A stretch of DNA of 36,477 nt. Origin: Bacillota bacterium (GTDB lineage: Bacteria; Bacillota; Clostridia; Christensenellales; Pumilibacteraceae). Location: positions 1-36,477 of the forward strand of contig WRDI01000006.1 of the NCBI GenBank assembly GCA_009783515.1, written 5' to 3'. Below the pieces are notes generated by a model, which saw nothing but the letters and a program-made list of their open reading frames with translations, made no database searches and was not told the DNA's origin. The position numbers and the translations under genes are program-made. This document shows, in pieces, positions 8,466 through 17,437 of the stretch (position 1 is the stretch's first letter; each line of letters begins with the position of its first letter).

Positions 8466-10046
8466 CTATGCCTTAGGCCCTGCCTCGACGATTTCGCGCG
8501 GCATAGAGGGATATTTTTTGAAGTTTTCCTCAAAGAGCCCCGCCAATTTTTTCGCCGTCGCGTCGTAATCATTCTTATCCGCCCACAAAGCGCGGGGGTT
8601 TAAGAGGGCGGAATCCACTCCCTTGATACTTACGGGAATATTAAGCCCGAAAAACGGCTCCTTTTTAAACTGAGCGTTTTTAAGCGAGCCATCAATGGCG
8701 GCGGACACAATCGTGCGCGTCAAAGGCAGGCTCATGCGTTTGCCGACGCCGTATTTGCCGCCCGCCCAGCCCGTGTTGATAAGATAAACCTGCGCACCGT
8801 ATTTATCGATTTTTTCGCCCAGCATTTTGGCGTACACTTCACTCCTAAGCGGCAAAAACGGCGATCCAAAGCAGGTCGAGAAGGTGGCGGAGGGCTCGAC
8901 AATCCCCCGCTCCGTGCCGGCGACCTTGGCGGTATAGCCGGACACAAAATAATACATCGCCTGCTCCCTCGTCAACTTCGCGACGGGGGGCAGAACGCCG
9001 AACGCGTCCGCCGATAAAAACACGATGGTTGTAGGGTGTCGCCCTACCCCCGGAATCACGCAGTCATCTATAAAATCCACGGGGTAAGACACACGCGTAT
9101 TCTCTGTTAATGACTGATTGAAATAGTCGGGGTGTCCAGTTGCGTCCGCCACCACATTCTCCGCCAGCGCGCCGTGCCTGATAGCGCGGAAAATCTGTGG
9201 CTCGTGCTTTTCTGTCAAATCTATACACTTGGCGTAGCATCCGCCCTCGATGTTAAAGATTCCGTCGTCGCTCCAACCGTGCTCGTCGTCACCGATAAGC
9301 CGACGTTTAGGGTCGGCGGACAGCGTGGTTTTTCCCGTGCCCGACAGCCCAAAAAACAGCGCGGTATCCCCGCTCTCCTTGTCCGTGTTGGCGGAGCAGT
9401 GCATCCCCAAAACACCGCTAAGTGGAAGAAGGTAATTCATAAGCGAGAAAACGGACTTTTTCATTTCGCCGCTGTACTTAGAGCCGACGATAAGCACCAT
9501 TTTGCGGTCAAAGGACAGTACAATCGCCGCCTCGCTGTTTGTGCCGCATTCGGCGGGGTCGAGTTTTAAACCTGGGGCGGCGATAACGGCGAAATCTTCC
9601 GCGAAGTTTTTTGATTCGTCCGAAGTCGGGCGGATAAGCATATTGTTCATAAACAGGTTTTGCGAGGCGTATTCATTGATTACGCGGATGTTAACGCGGT
9701 GTTTTCCGTCCGCGCCCGCAAACCCGTCGAATACGTAAATATCCTTTCCCGACAGGTACGCGCCGATCTTTTTGTAGATTAAGTCAAACTGTGCGGAGCT
9801 CATTTTCAGGTTGTTTACGCCCCAGTTGACGTTGTGTGCAGAGCCCGCCTCCTCTACGATATATCTATCCTTGGGCGAGCGGCCGGTATACTTGCCGGTC
9901 TCCACCAAAAGCGCGCCCTTATCCAAAAGGCGGCAGGGTTCGGTCTTTATCGCCGTTTCTATCAAGACGGCAGGGGGGAGGTTACGTTGTACTGACCTTG
10001 GCGCAATGCCGTATTTTTCGATTCCATAGGTTTGTGTTTTTGTCAT
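8466..10046 (-). CDS. pckA: Phosphoenolpyruvate carboxykinase (ATP)
   Basis: ATP-type PEPCK (526 residues) interconverts oxaloacetate and phosphoenolpyruvate, either for gluconeogenesis or, in fermenters, for CO2 fixation with ATP gain. The P-loop (kinase-1) GLSGTGKT is at 233-240, kinase-2 LIGDDEHGW at 250-258, with FLSADAFGVLPPV and the RxxxGYTAKVAGTE region following. AAGGAG precedes the ATG by about 9 bp. A GTAGGG/CCCTAC palindrome at about 9031-9047 lies in a conserved part of the frame (GVGRHPTTIVFL) and does not disturb it. Confidence 0.96.
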   Translation of the reverse strand: MTKTQTYGIEKYGIAPRSVQRNLPPAVLIETAIKTEPCRLLDKGALLVETGKYTGRSPKDRYIVEEAGSAHNVNWGVNNLKMSSAQFDLIYKKIGAYLSGKDIYVFDGFAGADGKHRVNIRVINEYASQNLFMNNMLIRPTSDESKNFAEDFAVIAAPGLKLDPAECGTNSEAAIVLSFDRKMVLIVGSKYSGEMKKSVFSLMNYLLPLSGVLGMHCSANTDKESGDTALFFGLSGTGKTTLSADPKRRLIGDDEHGWSDDGIFNIEGGCYAKCIDLTEKHEPQIFRAIRHGALAENVVADATGHPDYFNQSLTENTRVSYPVDFIDDCVIPGVGRHPTTIVFLSADAFGVLPPVAKLTREQAMYYFVSGYTAKVAGTERGIVEPSATFSTCFGSPFLPLRSEVYAKMLGEKIDKYGAQVYLINTGWAGGKYGVGKRMSLPLTRTIVSAAIDGSLKNAQFKKEPFFGLNIPVSIKGVDSALLNPRALWADKNDYDATAKKLAGLFEENFKKYPSMPREIVEAGPKA

Positions 10047-10083
10047 GTTTTTCTTCTCCTTATATGTGCGGTTTTTATTTTTT

Positions 10084-10117
10084 TACGTTAAAAAAGAGGC
10101 TTTTATCCGCCTCTTTT
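10084..10117 (-). terminator. Intrinsic terminator after the PrsA-like gene
   Basis: On the minus strand AAAAGAGGC pairs with GCCTCTTTT (10092-10100 with 10109-10117) around an 8-bp loop, followed by further T residues. It separates the PrsA-like gene from pckA, so pckA probably has its own promoter. Confidence 0.85.
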
Positions 10118-10126
10118 CTGTTTTGG

Positions 10127-12061
10127 TTACCTTCCCAGTTGTTTGTTGATTTCCTTAATCCAGCTGTCGATTACCTTGTTTTCCTTTTTCAGATACAAAT
10201 CGGAATTGTCGCTAAGATACCTGTCCTCCCATATCTCGTATATGCCCGACCGACTTTGGCTTAACGCGCGTTCCTCAATCAAAGTGTAAATACGGCTGTA
10301 TCCGCCCGGTGTGACGTAATCGTTTAAGCCCCTTGTTTCTTCCGCCACAGGATCCATAAGGTAATACATAATGTGAATGCCGTAATCGGTAATACAGTAA
10401 GGAGTACCGTCCTTGTCGCGGAAAATTTCGCCCGGCTCATTGTTGTCCCTTAAGGCACGTGCCGCTTCGGCAAACTCTATCATATAAGTTTCGGATTCTT
10501 CAAGCCCCAGCTTGTATACCACGGCATAGCCGGTCTCGCGGCCGAAAATCCCGGGGTCTGTATTGTATTTATAAATAAACCTGTCAAATTCGCGTTCGGC
10601 GTCGCGGCGGCTTCTTTTCAAAAAGTCCATCCTGCCGGTTATTTCCTGCATGACTTTATCGACGGTCGTTACATTTGAGACGTCGTTTTCGCCGTTAACG
10701 TGCGGATAAACAGGAATTTCTTTTGCCATTTTTGCGCGTAATGCTACGATTTTATCCTCGTCGGTTTCGCGCTGGCGTATCTTTGTCAGCTCCGTCGTCT
10801 GCTCGGCAGAAAAAGGAATCAAGATGTGCTTGACAAAAACATACCTATCGGAGGGGTAATACAAAATCGGGTCGCCGCCGCCGTTTACCGCACTGTCATA
10901 GTTTGACTGCACCACAAATTTCTTTATTTGGTCATTTAAAAGGCTGTCGTAATATTCGGTCACGTCCTTTTCGCCGACAGAGGTATAATCCTTAACGACA
11001 TATTGGTTAAGCTTATTAATTTTCATGTTTTTGATGTGGGAATTGCCGAAGAGAAGCTTGGCGGCAACGGACTTGCCCAAGACAGGGAACACATACTCGA
11101 TGCCCTCTCTGTCCCTTATGCCCTTTAAGTCGTCAATTTCCTCGTCAATTTCGGTCTGCTGCGCTTTTGTGACGCCGATGATGTTTTGAGATTTCTCGAT
11201 AAAATCCTCGAAAAATACGGCGAAAGCTTGCGCGGCAAGACTACGATCTCTTTCGCTGCCGTATAAGCCCGGATATGCCGTCTTATAGCCCGCTCCCTCG
11301 ATATACCATTCATCGCCTGTGTACCATGAGTCAAACCACTTGTTGTCGCCCTCTTTTTCCTCCACGGGATAACGGGGGGACACGACTTCGTCTATATCTT
11401 CGGGAGGCAGGGGATAAGTGGTGCTGTCCGTCGCGGGATCGCCGCCCTTTGCGGGAATAGTGGGCAGGTCGTTGTCCGCTAAGATTTGGTTTTTGACCTC
11501 GAAAATGCTGTCGCCGATAGCGGTATAAACGCCGCGCTGAATCTCGTCCACGTCGCCTACCGTCCAGTATAAAATTCCTGCGTCGAAAAGCTTGTCCGCC
11601 TCTATCAGCAAAAGCTCGATTTTGACAAGGGTGTCAAGATAGCTCCTTATTTTGGCGTCAACGTCAAGCTCGCGATTTTGCTGCAATTCGCCGGGCAGGT
11701 AGTAATTTGTATAATTGACAAGCTGCGACTTATAAATCTCCACCTTGTCGGAGGTGTATTGTCTGGGAATAAATACCTGCACGCCATCTACAAAGACAGG
11801 AGCCCCCTTTTCGTCCAGCTTCGGAACTTTGGGAACGTCCTCGGTCACGGGCTCGCCGGTGATGAGGTCAAACACGGGGAGACCCTTTTCGTCAAAGACC
11901 GTCCTTTCGCCCGTCACGCCTTGCGTAAAGCTTTTGATGGTGGCTATGACCTGCGCGTAGTCTCTTTCGTAATTACGCACGAAAAGACCGCAGCCACTTA
12001 AACCACTTAAGGTAACGACGCAAAGAAGTACGGATAAAATCAGGCTGATAAATTTTTTCAT
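10127..12061 (-). CDS. PrsA-like lipoprotein with parvulin-type PPIase domain
   Basis: From ATG 12061 the 644-residue product has a lipoprotein signal, MKKFISLILSVLLCVVTLSG, then lipobox LSGC with C24 as the lipidated residue. The middle (about 110-380) is a long charged helical region as in SurA/PrsA chaperone domains. Residues about 405-575 resemble a PpiC rotamase: YVFVKHILIPF at its start and YGIHIMYYL at its end. It is about twice the length of B. subtilis PrsA, with an insertion inside the rotamase region, so catalytic activity is uncertain. It probably folds secreted proteins at the outer face of the membrane. The frame is open further upstream, but that stretch holds the promoter and has no ribosome site. 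Confidence 0.82.
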   Translation of the reverse strand: MKKFISLILSVLLCVVTLSGLSGCGLFVRNYERDYAQVIATIKSFTQGVTGERTVFDEKGLPVFDLITGEPVTEDVPKVPKLDEKGAPVFVDGVQVFIPRQYTSDKVEIYKSQLVNYTNYYLPGELQQNRELDVDAKIRSYLDTLVKIELLLIEADKLFDAGILYWTVGDVDEIQRGVYTAIGDSIFEVKNQILADNDLPTIPAKGGDPATDSTTYPLPPEDIDEVVSPRYPVEEKEGDNKWFDSWYTGDEWYIEGAGYKTAYPGLYGSERDRSLAAQAFAVFFEDFIEKSQNIIGVTKAQQTEIDEEIDDLKGIRDREGIEYVFPVLGKSVAAKLLFGNSHIKNMKINKLNQYVVKDYTSVGEKDVTEYYDSLLNDQIKKFVVQSNYDSAVNGGGDPILYYPSDRYVFVKHILIPFSAEQTTELTKIRQRETDEDKIVALRAKMAKEIPVYPHVNGENDVSNVTTVDKVMQEITGRMDFLKRSRRDAEREFDRFIYKYNTDPGIFGRETGYAVVYKLGLEESETYMIEFAEAARALRDNNEPGEIFRDKDGTPYCITDYGIHIMYYLMDPVAEETRGLNDYVTPGGYSRIYTLIEERALSQSRSGIYEIWEDRYLSDNSDLYLKKENKVIDSWIKEINKQLGR

Positions 12062-12161
12062 AATGTTTTTGTTTCCTCTGGTGAGGCGTGTCCTAACGTT
12101 TTTTTTCGAATTTTTCTTAAAAATCACCCGACACAACCTGCTTTTCACAATAGTGCAAGTT

Positions 12162-12190
12162 ATTATACTACGACAGTCATAAAAAAGCAA
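12162..12190 (-). promoter_or_regulatory. Likely promoter of the PrsA-like gene
   Basis: On the minus strand TTGCTT (12190-12185) and TATAAT (12167-12162) are separated by 17 bp. The -35 box is weak. The predicted leader is about 94 nt. Confidence 0.5.
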
Positions 12191-12230
12191 ATATTTTGAG
12201 TGTGCATTTTAAGGAATTTTTGAGGAGGAC

Positions 12231-12353
12231 GTAGTGTTTGGTTAGTTATTAGGTATCGGTTATCAGGTATCAAGTAATGGTCATTTAAAAGAAAAAATAA
12301 AAATAACGCCGCCTTTATCTGATACCTGATAACCGATACCTAATAACTCCATT
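12231..12353. repeat. Perfect 29-bp inverted repeat built of 7-bp units, touching the mfd stop
   Basis: Arms 12244-12272 and 12320-12348 are exact reverse complements over 29 bp, with a 47-bp centre. The left side reads in heptamers: GTAGTGT, TTGGTTA, GTTATTA, GGTATCG, GTTATCA, GGTATCA, AGTAATG. The right side reads CTGATAC, CTGATAA, CCGATAC, CTAATAA, CTCCATT. The mfd stop codon (minus strand, 12354-12352) lies at the end of the right array. No T-run follows on the minus strand, so a standard terminator is unlikely. Confidence 0.92.
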
Positions 12354-15300
12354 AACTTTCCCCCAAGAACCCCACTAACTTCTTAACGCTATCCGCCGCA
12401 GGACGGGTGAAAACCGAATTCGCCGCCGCAGAATAGCTAAAGCCCGCCTCGCTCGCCCGCTTTATCACGCCAAGACTAAGCGCGTTCGCCTTGAATAACA
12501 CTTCGCATTTGTTCTTTGTAAGATACACCTTTTGCCCGCCGATTTTGCCAGCCATGTTTTTTATCACCGCCACGGTCAGCAAATTCCGCACGGGGCGGGG
12601 CGGTCTGCCGTACACGTCCTTTAGGCGCACCAGTTCGTCCGCCGCGTCCTTTTGGTCAGCCGCGAGAGCAATCCGCCGATAAACCTTAAGCCGCCACTCG
12701 ATGTCGCCGATATAGTCCTCGGGGATAAACGCGGGGAAGTCGGTGATAACGGACACGTCCGCCGCCTCCTCCGTTTCCCGTCCCGCAATCTCGTCCATCA
12801 CCTCGCCTATCAGCTTTAAGTACAATTCGTACCCGACTTGCTGCATATGCCCGTGCTGCTCCCGCCCCAAAACATTGCCCGCGCCGCGAATCTCAAGATC
12901 GCGCATGGCAAGCTTAAAGCCGCTGCCAAAGTCCGTATAACCCGTAATGGCGTCAAGGCGTTTATACGCGTTTTCGGTCAGTATTTTTTTTCCGTCATAG
13001 GTGAAAAACGCATAAGCCAATTTTTCCGCCCGCCCGATACGCCCGCGCAGCTGATACAACTGCCCCAGCCCGAGACGGTCGGCGTCCACAACGACCATAG
13101 TGTTGACGTTGGGCATATCTATCCCGTTTTCGATAATGGTGGACGTGATAAGTATGTCCGTTTCGCCGTTAATAAACCGTGCCAGGGTGTCCTCAAGGCG
13201 GGTTTTTTCCATCTGTCCGTGCGCCACGCCGACCTTCAGCCCCGGAAACATACTTGCTATGCCGCTTGCGAATTTATCTATCTTTTCCACGCGGTTGTAG
13301 ACGATAAAAACCTGTCCGCCCCGCCCTTTTTCGCGCTGAACGGCGTCAAATACCAAACTGTCTGTGTATTCCGCGACATAGGTTGATACGGGGATACGTC
13401 CGGGCGGCGGCGTGGTCAAAAGGCTGATGTCGCGTATACCCGACATAGCCATATGCAAAGTGCGGGGGATGGGTGTCGCGGACAGGCTCAGCACACCCAC
13501 GTCGGTTTTTAGCAGTTTGATTTTTTCCTTATCCGTCACGCCGAAACGTTGCTCCTCGTCAAGCACCAGCAGCCCCAAGTCTTTGAAAATTACGTCTTTG
13601 CTTAAGGCGCGGTGGGTGCCGCATACCACGTCCACCAATCCCGCCTGTAAATCCTTCAATGTTTGTGTGAGTTCCCTGTCGGAATCAAACCGCGTGAGAG
13701 AGCGGACGTTTACTCCGAATTTTTCCATTCGCGTTGTAAGCGTACGAAAATGCTGCCTCGCCAAAATGGTGGTGGGGGAGATAAACGCCGCCTGCTTCCC
13801 CTCTAAAACCGCCTTGTATGCTATGCGCATCGCGACCTCGGTCTTGCCGTACCCCACGTCGCCGCAAAGCAGCCTGTCCATCACCTTGCCGCGCGTCAAG
13901 TCGCTCAAACATTCAGATATGGCGACAAGCTGGTCGGGCGTTTCCTCATACGGGAAGTCCGCCTCGAAAGCGGAGAGCGCGGCGTGGTCGGGGGAATATT
14001 TATGCCCTCTCGCTTCCTCGCGCTTACTATACAGTTCACGCAGGTCAAACGCCATTTTTTTAATGGACGCCTTGACCTTTTCTTTTATCCGCGCAAATTC
14101 CGCACCGCCGATTTTGTTGAGTTTTGGGTCTTCCTCGCCCGCGTATGCGGACAAAAGGTTGATGCTTTCCGCCGCGACGTATAATTTGTCGCCGCCCTCG
14201 TACCTTACCACCACGAAATCGCGTTCAGACTCGCCTAACTTCATGCGTTTTAAGCCTTCGCAAACCCCTATGCCGTGGACGTTGTGGACGACGAAATCCC
14301 CTAATTTAGGCCTAAAAAACTCGGCTTTTTTGGACTTTGAGGGGGCGGGACGTTTTTTAAAGGTCAAATCTCCATAACCTAACAGTACAAGGCTTTGGTC
14401 GAAGAACAGCCCGCCCTTGTACAGGCCGTTTTCGCATAGCCCGCCCGTCCCGCCGTCCGAAACAATGCTTGTGGGCAGAGAATTTTCGGTCAAAAACTCT
14501 TTCAAGTTCTGTGACAATACCTCGCCCGCGTATATTTTGACGGTCTGCCCGCGTCTGAGCCAAATCTTTATATCGTCCGCAAAACCCTGCATATTTTTGG
14601 CGTAGCCCCCTATTTCGGGCTCTTTAAAGTTAAAAACCGCGGCGGGGGAGAAAATGCGGTTTTGGCATAAAAGTTTGTCGAAACTCGCCATGGTTTTGCC
14701 GCAGTTTAAAGCTTCGCTTAACTGTTTTTGGGCAAATACAAAAGTCTCCCCCCTTTCGAGCAGGGTGGTAAGGCGGGAGCGGTGTTCGGACAAATGCGCC
14801 GTAAGATTATCCGCGCACTGCTTTTGCTCGTCAAAAATAATAACGTCAAAGTAGTCGGAGATCGCGGCGGACGGGGCGAGCGGCTTCAGACAATTAAGTC
14901 CCGCAAAGCTCCCGCCGTCGATTTTTATGAATAATTCCTCGCTTAACGCTTCTTGTCGCGCCAAAAACGGCGGCTCAAGCTTTTTGTTCAGGCTTTTTTT
15001 GATTATTTCTTCCGCGCCGGCGTTAAGATTGAATATTTCGCTGTTGGGTGGCACGGTGATTTGCGCTTCAGTGGCGGAAGCAAACTGTGTATCAAGGTCG
15101 AAACGGCGGATTTCCTCTATCATATCGCCGAAAAAGTCTATCCTATATCCATAAGCGCAATCGACGGGGGCAATGTCCAAAATATCGCCGCGCAAGGCAA
15201 ATTCGCCGGGGCTTTCGCACTGCGCTACCCGCGCATAACCCGACTTTGCAAGCTTTTTTGTTATTTCGTCTAAGTCGTAAGATTTGTCTTTTTCAAGGGA

Positions 15301-15690
15301 TAGTGTGTGGGTGCAAACGTCGGCAGGGCGCGGATAAAGCTGCAAATACCCCAAAACGGAAGTCACGCCTATTTTCGCTTTTCCGCTTGCAAGAGCGGAG
15401 AGGGAAGATAGTCGCACAAGATTATTGTCCGAATTGCCTTTATAAATGGACAAAACATCGTCCAAAGGGGGGATATATGCCACCTCGCGGCCGCGTATGC
15501 TCTTTAACTGCTCGAATGCCTCGGTGGCTTTGACGTAATCTGCGCAAACGTACAAAAAGGATGATAGCGCGGACAAAGCGATGGCGCGGGAATAAAAGGG
15601 CAACCCAAACACCGAGATATTTTTTTTATCCCGCAGGGCGCCGATTATTTTGTCGATATCTCCGGTCGGAGAAAGCAGTTGAATGTTCAA
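12352..15690 (-). CDS. mfd: Transcription-repair coupling factor Mfd
   Basis: Mfd releases stalled RNA polymerase and recruits UvrA. In the 1112-residue protein the RNA polymerase interaction (CarD-like) domain is at about 459-515 (GDFVVHNVHGIGV). The RecG-like translocase follows with Walker A GDVGYGKT (610-617), Walker B DEEQ (711-714), motif III SAT (737-739) and motif VI QLRGRIGRA. The N-terminal UvrB-like module and C-terminal TRCF domain are present. It starts with TTG (15690), with AAGGA 4 bp upstream, and lies 49 bp after mscL on the same strand, so the two may be co-transcribed. Confidence 0.96.
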   Translation of the reverse strand: MNIQLLSPTGDIDKIIGALRDKKNISVFGLPFYSRAIALSALSSFLYVCADYVKATEAFEQLKSIRGREVAYIPPLDDVLSIYKGNSDNNLVRLSSLSALASGKAKIGVTSVLGYLQLYPRPADVCTHTLSLEKDKSYDLDEITKKLAKSGYARVAQCESPGEFALRGDILDIAPVDCAYGYRIDFFGDMIEEIRRFDLDTQFASATEAQITVPPNSEIFNLNAGAEEIIKKSLNKKLEPPFLARQEALSEELFIKIDGGSFAGLNCLKPLAPSAAISDYFDVIIFDEQKQCADNLTAHLSEHRSRLTTLLERGETFVFAQKQLSEALNCGKTMASFDKLLCQNRIFSPAAVFNFKEPEIGGYAKNMQGFADDIKIWLRRGQTVKIYAGEVLSQNLKEFLTENSLPTSIVSDGGTGGLCENGLYKGGLFFDQSLVLLGYGDLTFKKRPAPSKSKKAEFFRPKLGDFVVHNVHGIGVCEGLKRMKLGESERDFVVVRYEGGDKLYVAAESINLLSAYAGEEDPKLNKIGGAEFARIKEKVKASIKKMAFDLRELYSKREEARGHKYSPDHAALSAFEADFPYEETPDQLVAISECLSDLTRGKVMDRLLCGDVGYGKTEVAMRIAYKAVLEGKQAAFISPTTILARQHFRTLTTRMEKFGVNVRSLTRFDSDRELTQTLKDLQAGLVDVVCGTHRALSKDVIFKDLGLLVLDEEQRFGVTDKEKIKLLKTDVGVLSLSATPIPRTLHMAMSGIRDISLLTTPPPGRIPVSTYVAEYTDSLVFDAVQREKGRGGQVFIVYNRVEKIDKFASGIASMFPGLKVGVAHGQMEKTRLEDTLARFINGETDILITSTIIENGIDMPNVNTMVVVDADRLGLGQLYQLRGRIGRAEKLAYAFFTYDGKKILTENAYKRLDAITGYTDFGSGFKLAMRDLEIRGAGNVLGREQHGHMQQVGYELYLKLIGEVMDEIAGRETEEAADVSVITDFPAFIPEDYIGDIEWRLKVYRRIALAADQKDAADELVRLKDVYGRPPRPVRNLLTVAVIKNMAGKIGGQKVYLTKNKCEVLFKANALSLGVIKRASEAGFSYSAAANSVFTRPAADSVKKLVGFLGES

Positions 15691-15739
15691 TTTTTCCTTG
15701 CCAAAGTTAAAAATTATTGTTTATAAAATAAGCGTGTGA

Positions 15740-16324
15740 TTATATTTCTTTTGCTTTTAAAAGGTCGCGGATTTCGGTCAAAAGCTGCTCTACGGGCGGT
15801 TTTTCGGGTGTATGGGTTTCTGTTTCGCTTGCGGCAGTGGTTGCTCTGTCGGCGGCTTCGGCGGGTTGTCCGTTTGTGGATTGCTCGTCCCCTTTCTGCC
15901 CATCTACCGAAACCCCGTCCTTTGATTGCTCTTTCAGCGTGTTCCAGCTTGTTTTTAACCGTATAAAAAGGCGCATCGCCAAAAACATAAACAGCGCGAT
16001 TATAAAAAAATCCAAAATAGCCTGCAAAAACAGACCGTACCGCAGAGCATTTTCGGCGACCTTTTCCACCCCGTCCACAATTTCCGCAGGCTTTATCACC
16101 CATTTCCAGTCCTTGACCGAGCTTCCGTTCACCGCCAAGGTAATCAGCGGCATTATCACGTCGTTTACCAAACTGGTCACTATTTTGCCGAATGCCCCGC
16201 CGATTATTACCGCGACGGCAAGCCCCAAAACGTTGCCCTTGTTGATAAACGCTTTAAAATCCGCGAAAAAGCCGTTGACGCGCTTGTCCTTTTGTTTTTT
16301 CGCCTTTTTTTCGCTTTTGTCCAT
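15740..16324 (-). CDS. mscL: Large-conductance mechanosensitive channel MscL
   Basis: MscL is a homopentameric channel that opens under membrane tension to release solutes during osmotic downshock. The product is 194 residues, longer than the usual 130-150. Features are the N-terminal amphipathic region FFADFKAFINKGNV, TM1 with the conserved GLAVAVIIGGAFGKIVTSLV, TM2 (LFLQAILDFFIIALFMFLAM) and the C-terminal helix LLTEIRDLL. The extra length is a hydrophilic, Thr/Glu-rich linker at about 128-180 between TM2 and the terminal helix. AAGGAG lies 9 bp before the ATG. Confidence 0.93.
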   Translation of the reverse strand: MDKSEKKAKKQKDKRVNGFFADFKAFINKGNVLGLAVAVIIGGAFGKIVTSLVNDVIMPLITLAVNGSSVKDWKWVIKPAEIVDGVEKVAENALRYGLFLQAILDFFIIALFMFLAMRLFIRLKTSWNTLKEQSKDGVSVDGQKGDEQSTNGQPAEAADRATTAASETETHTPEKPPVEQLLTEIRDLLKAKEI

Positions 16325-16391
16325 AATTTTTCTCCTTTGCTTAGCTTAACGGGATTTATCTTTAATCGCTTAAAATTTTCTTCGATACCGT

Positions 16392-16420
16392 ATTATAGCA
16401 TACTTTTCTTTACATGACAA
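16392..16420 (-). promoter_or_regulatory. mscL promoter, overlapping the divergent yycJ promoter
   Basis: Minus strand: TTGTCA (16420-16415), 17-bp spacer, TATAAT (16397-16392), with TGC directly upstream as an extended -10. Its -35 box directly abuts the -35 box of the opposite promoter. The predicted leader is about 60 nt. Confidence 0.78.
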
Positions 16421-16437
16421 CAAATTTTTTGTATAAT
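16409..16437 (+). promoter_or_regulatory. yycJ promoter (predicts a leaderless mRNA)
   Basis: TTTACA (16409-16414), 17-bp spacer, TATAAT (16432-16437). The usual start site, 7 bp past the -10 box, is 16444, the A of the yycJ ATG. No ribosome-binding sequence lies between. Confidence 0.75.
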
Positions 16438-16443
16438 GTCACA

Positions 16444-17220
16444 ATGAGCCTGAGTTTGGTCAGCTTTAGTAGCGGCAGTCGCGGCAACAGCCTTGTCGTA
16501 TTCAGCGAAAACACCGCCGTTGTTATCGACGTCGGGATTTCCGCGCCTTGTATAAAAAGGGGATTAAAGGTAGCGGGGGCACACCTTGCGCCGCAAATTT
16601 TGGTCACCCATGCGCACAGCGACCACGTCGGGTATCTGTATACGTATAGCGAACAATTTGCCCCCGACGTGTACTGCTTTGCCCCTGCCTATTACACGGT
16701 GAGTCGCGAGATGGCGGGCGGACGGCTCATTGCTTTTGACGGCGATTTTTTCGTCGGCGACTTTACCGTTTCGCCCTTTCGGGTAAGTCACGACGTGCCC
16801 TGTGTGGGGTACAGCGTCTATCACGCGGGCAATAAATTGAGTGTGGTCACAGATTTGGGGAAGGTGACAGAGGCGGTTTTTGAAGCGATTAAAGGTAGTG
16901 ATTTGGTCTTTTTGGAGGCAAATTACGACGAAAGTATGTTGATGAACAACGCAAATTACCCGGCTGTTTTAAAGCGGCGTATTTTGTCGGATAGAGGGCA
17001 TTTGAGTAACGAGGCGGCGGGGGCTTTTGCGGTGAGATTAGCGGAGGCGGGGACGCGGCAGCTTATACTTGGGCATTTGTCCGAGCAAAATAATTATCCG
17101 GAGCTTGCCTATAGGGTAGTGAGCGGAGCTTTAGCCGAAAAGGGGATAGAGGCGGGAAAAGATGTACATATTGATGTGGCTGGGTATAATAGAGTGACTA
17201 AAGTTTTTAGTGTAACGTAA
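16444..17220 (+). CDS. YycJ/WalJ-like metallo-beta-lactamase fold hydrolase
   Basis: The 258-residue protein has the metal-binding motif THAHSDH (H56, H58, D60, H61) and a second conserved block near SDRGHLSNE, together with LILGHLSEQNN. This is the arrangement of YycJ (WalJ), a 5'-3' DNA exonuclease-type MBL protein often linked to the WalRK genes. No walRK genes are in the window, so the walJ symbol is not assigned. An in-frame ATG at 16414 has no ribosome site and falls within the promoter, so 16444 is preferred. It is divergent from mscL. Confidence 0.88.
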   Translation: MSLSLVSFSSGSRGNSLVVFSENTAVVIDVGISAPCIKRGLKVAGAHLAPQILVTHAHSDHVGYLYTYSEQFAPDVYCFAPAYYTVSREMAGGRLIAFDGDFFVGDFTVSPFRVSHDVPCVGYSVYHAGNKLSVVTDLGKVTEAVFEAIKGSDLVFLEANYDESMLMNNANYPAVLKRRILSDRGHLSNEAAGAFAVRLAEAGTRQLILGHLSEQNNYPELAYRVVSGALAEKGIEAGKDVHIDVAGYNRVTKVFSVT

Positions 17221-17236
17221 GAAAATACAACTGTTT

Positions 17237-17331
17237 ACGACACTTTTTGAGTGCCCCAAAAGTGCCGTCCGTCTTGCCCAAAAGTGCCGTAAAATGGTAT
17301 AAAGGGGAGGACACTTTTGATTGTGCCCTCC
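17237..17331. repeat. Cluster of direct and inverted AAAAGTG boxes downstream of yycJ
   Basis: CAAAAGTGCCGT occurs twice exactly (17257-17268 and 17279-17290, 22-bp spacing). An inverted near-copy, ACGACACTTTTTG, lies at 17237-17249, and ACACTTTTG at 17311-17319. The last part also forms a hairpin, GGAGG-A-CAC (17306-17314) with GTG-C-CCTCC (17323-17331). No T-run follows. The rest of the gap to 17437 shows nothing clear. Confidence 0.6.
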
Positions 17332-17437
17332 CACTTGACCCCCTTTCGCAGCGATTTTAAGGTTTGATTTTTAGAAAAAATGTGCAAAAAAATAATCGGC
17401 TTTTATAAAATTCGTTAGAAAATGAAGGACTGATAAT

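Noticed and set aside
9025-9050. GTAGGG/CCCTAC palindrome in pckA as an inserted REP core
   Set aside because: The coded residues (HPTTIVFL) are conserved in PckA and the length is normal, so insertion is unlikely.
12244-12348. Rho-independent terminator of mfd
   Set aside because: The stem is long and perfect but there is no T-run after it on the minus strand, and the loop is 47 bp.
13412-14377. A 321-codon open frame on the plus strand
   Set aside because: It lies wholly opposite the helicase domain of mfd, and its peptide has no recognisable domain; a codon-bias shadow.
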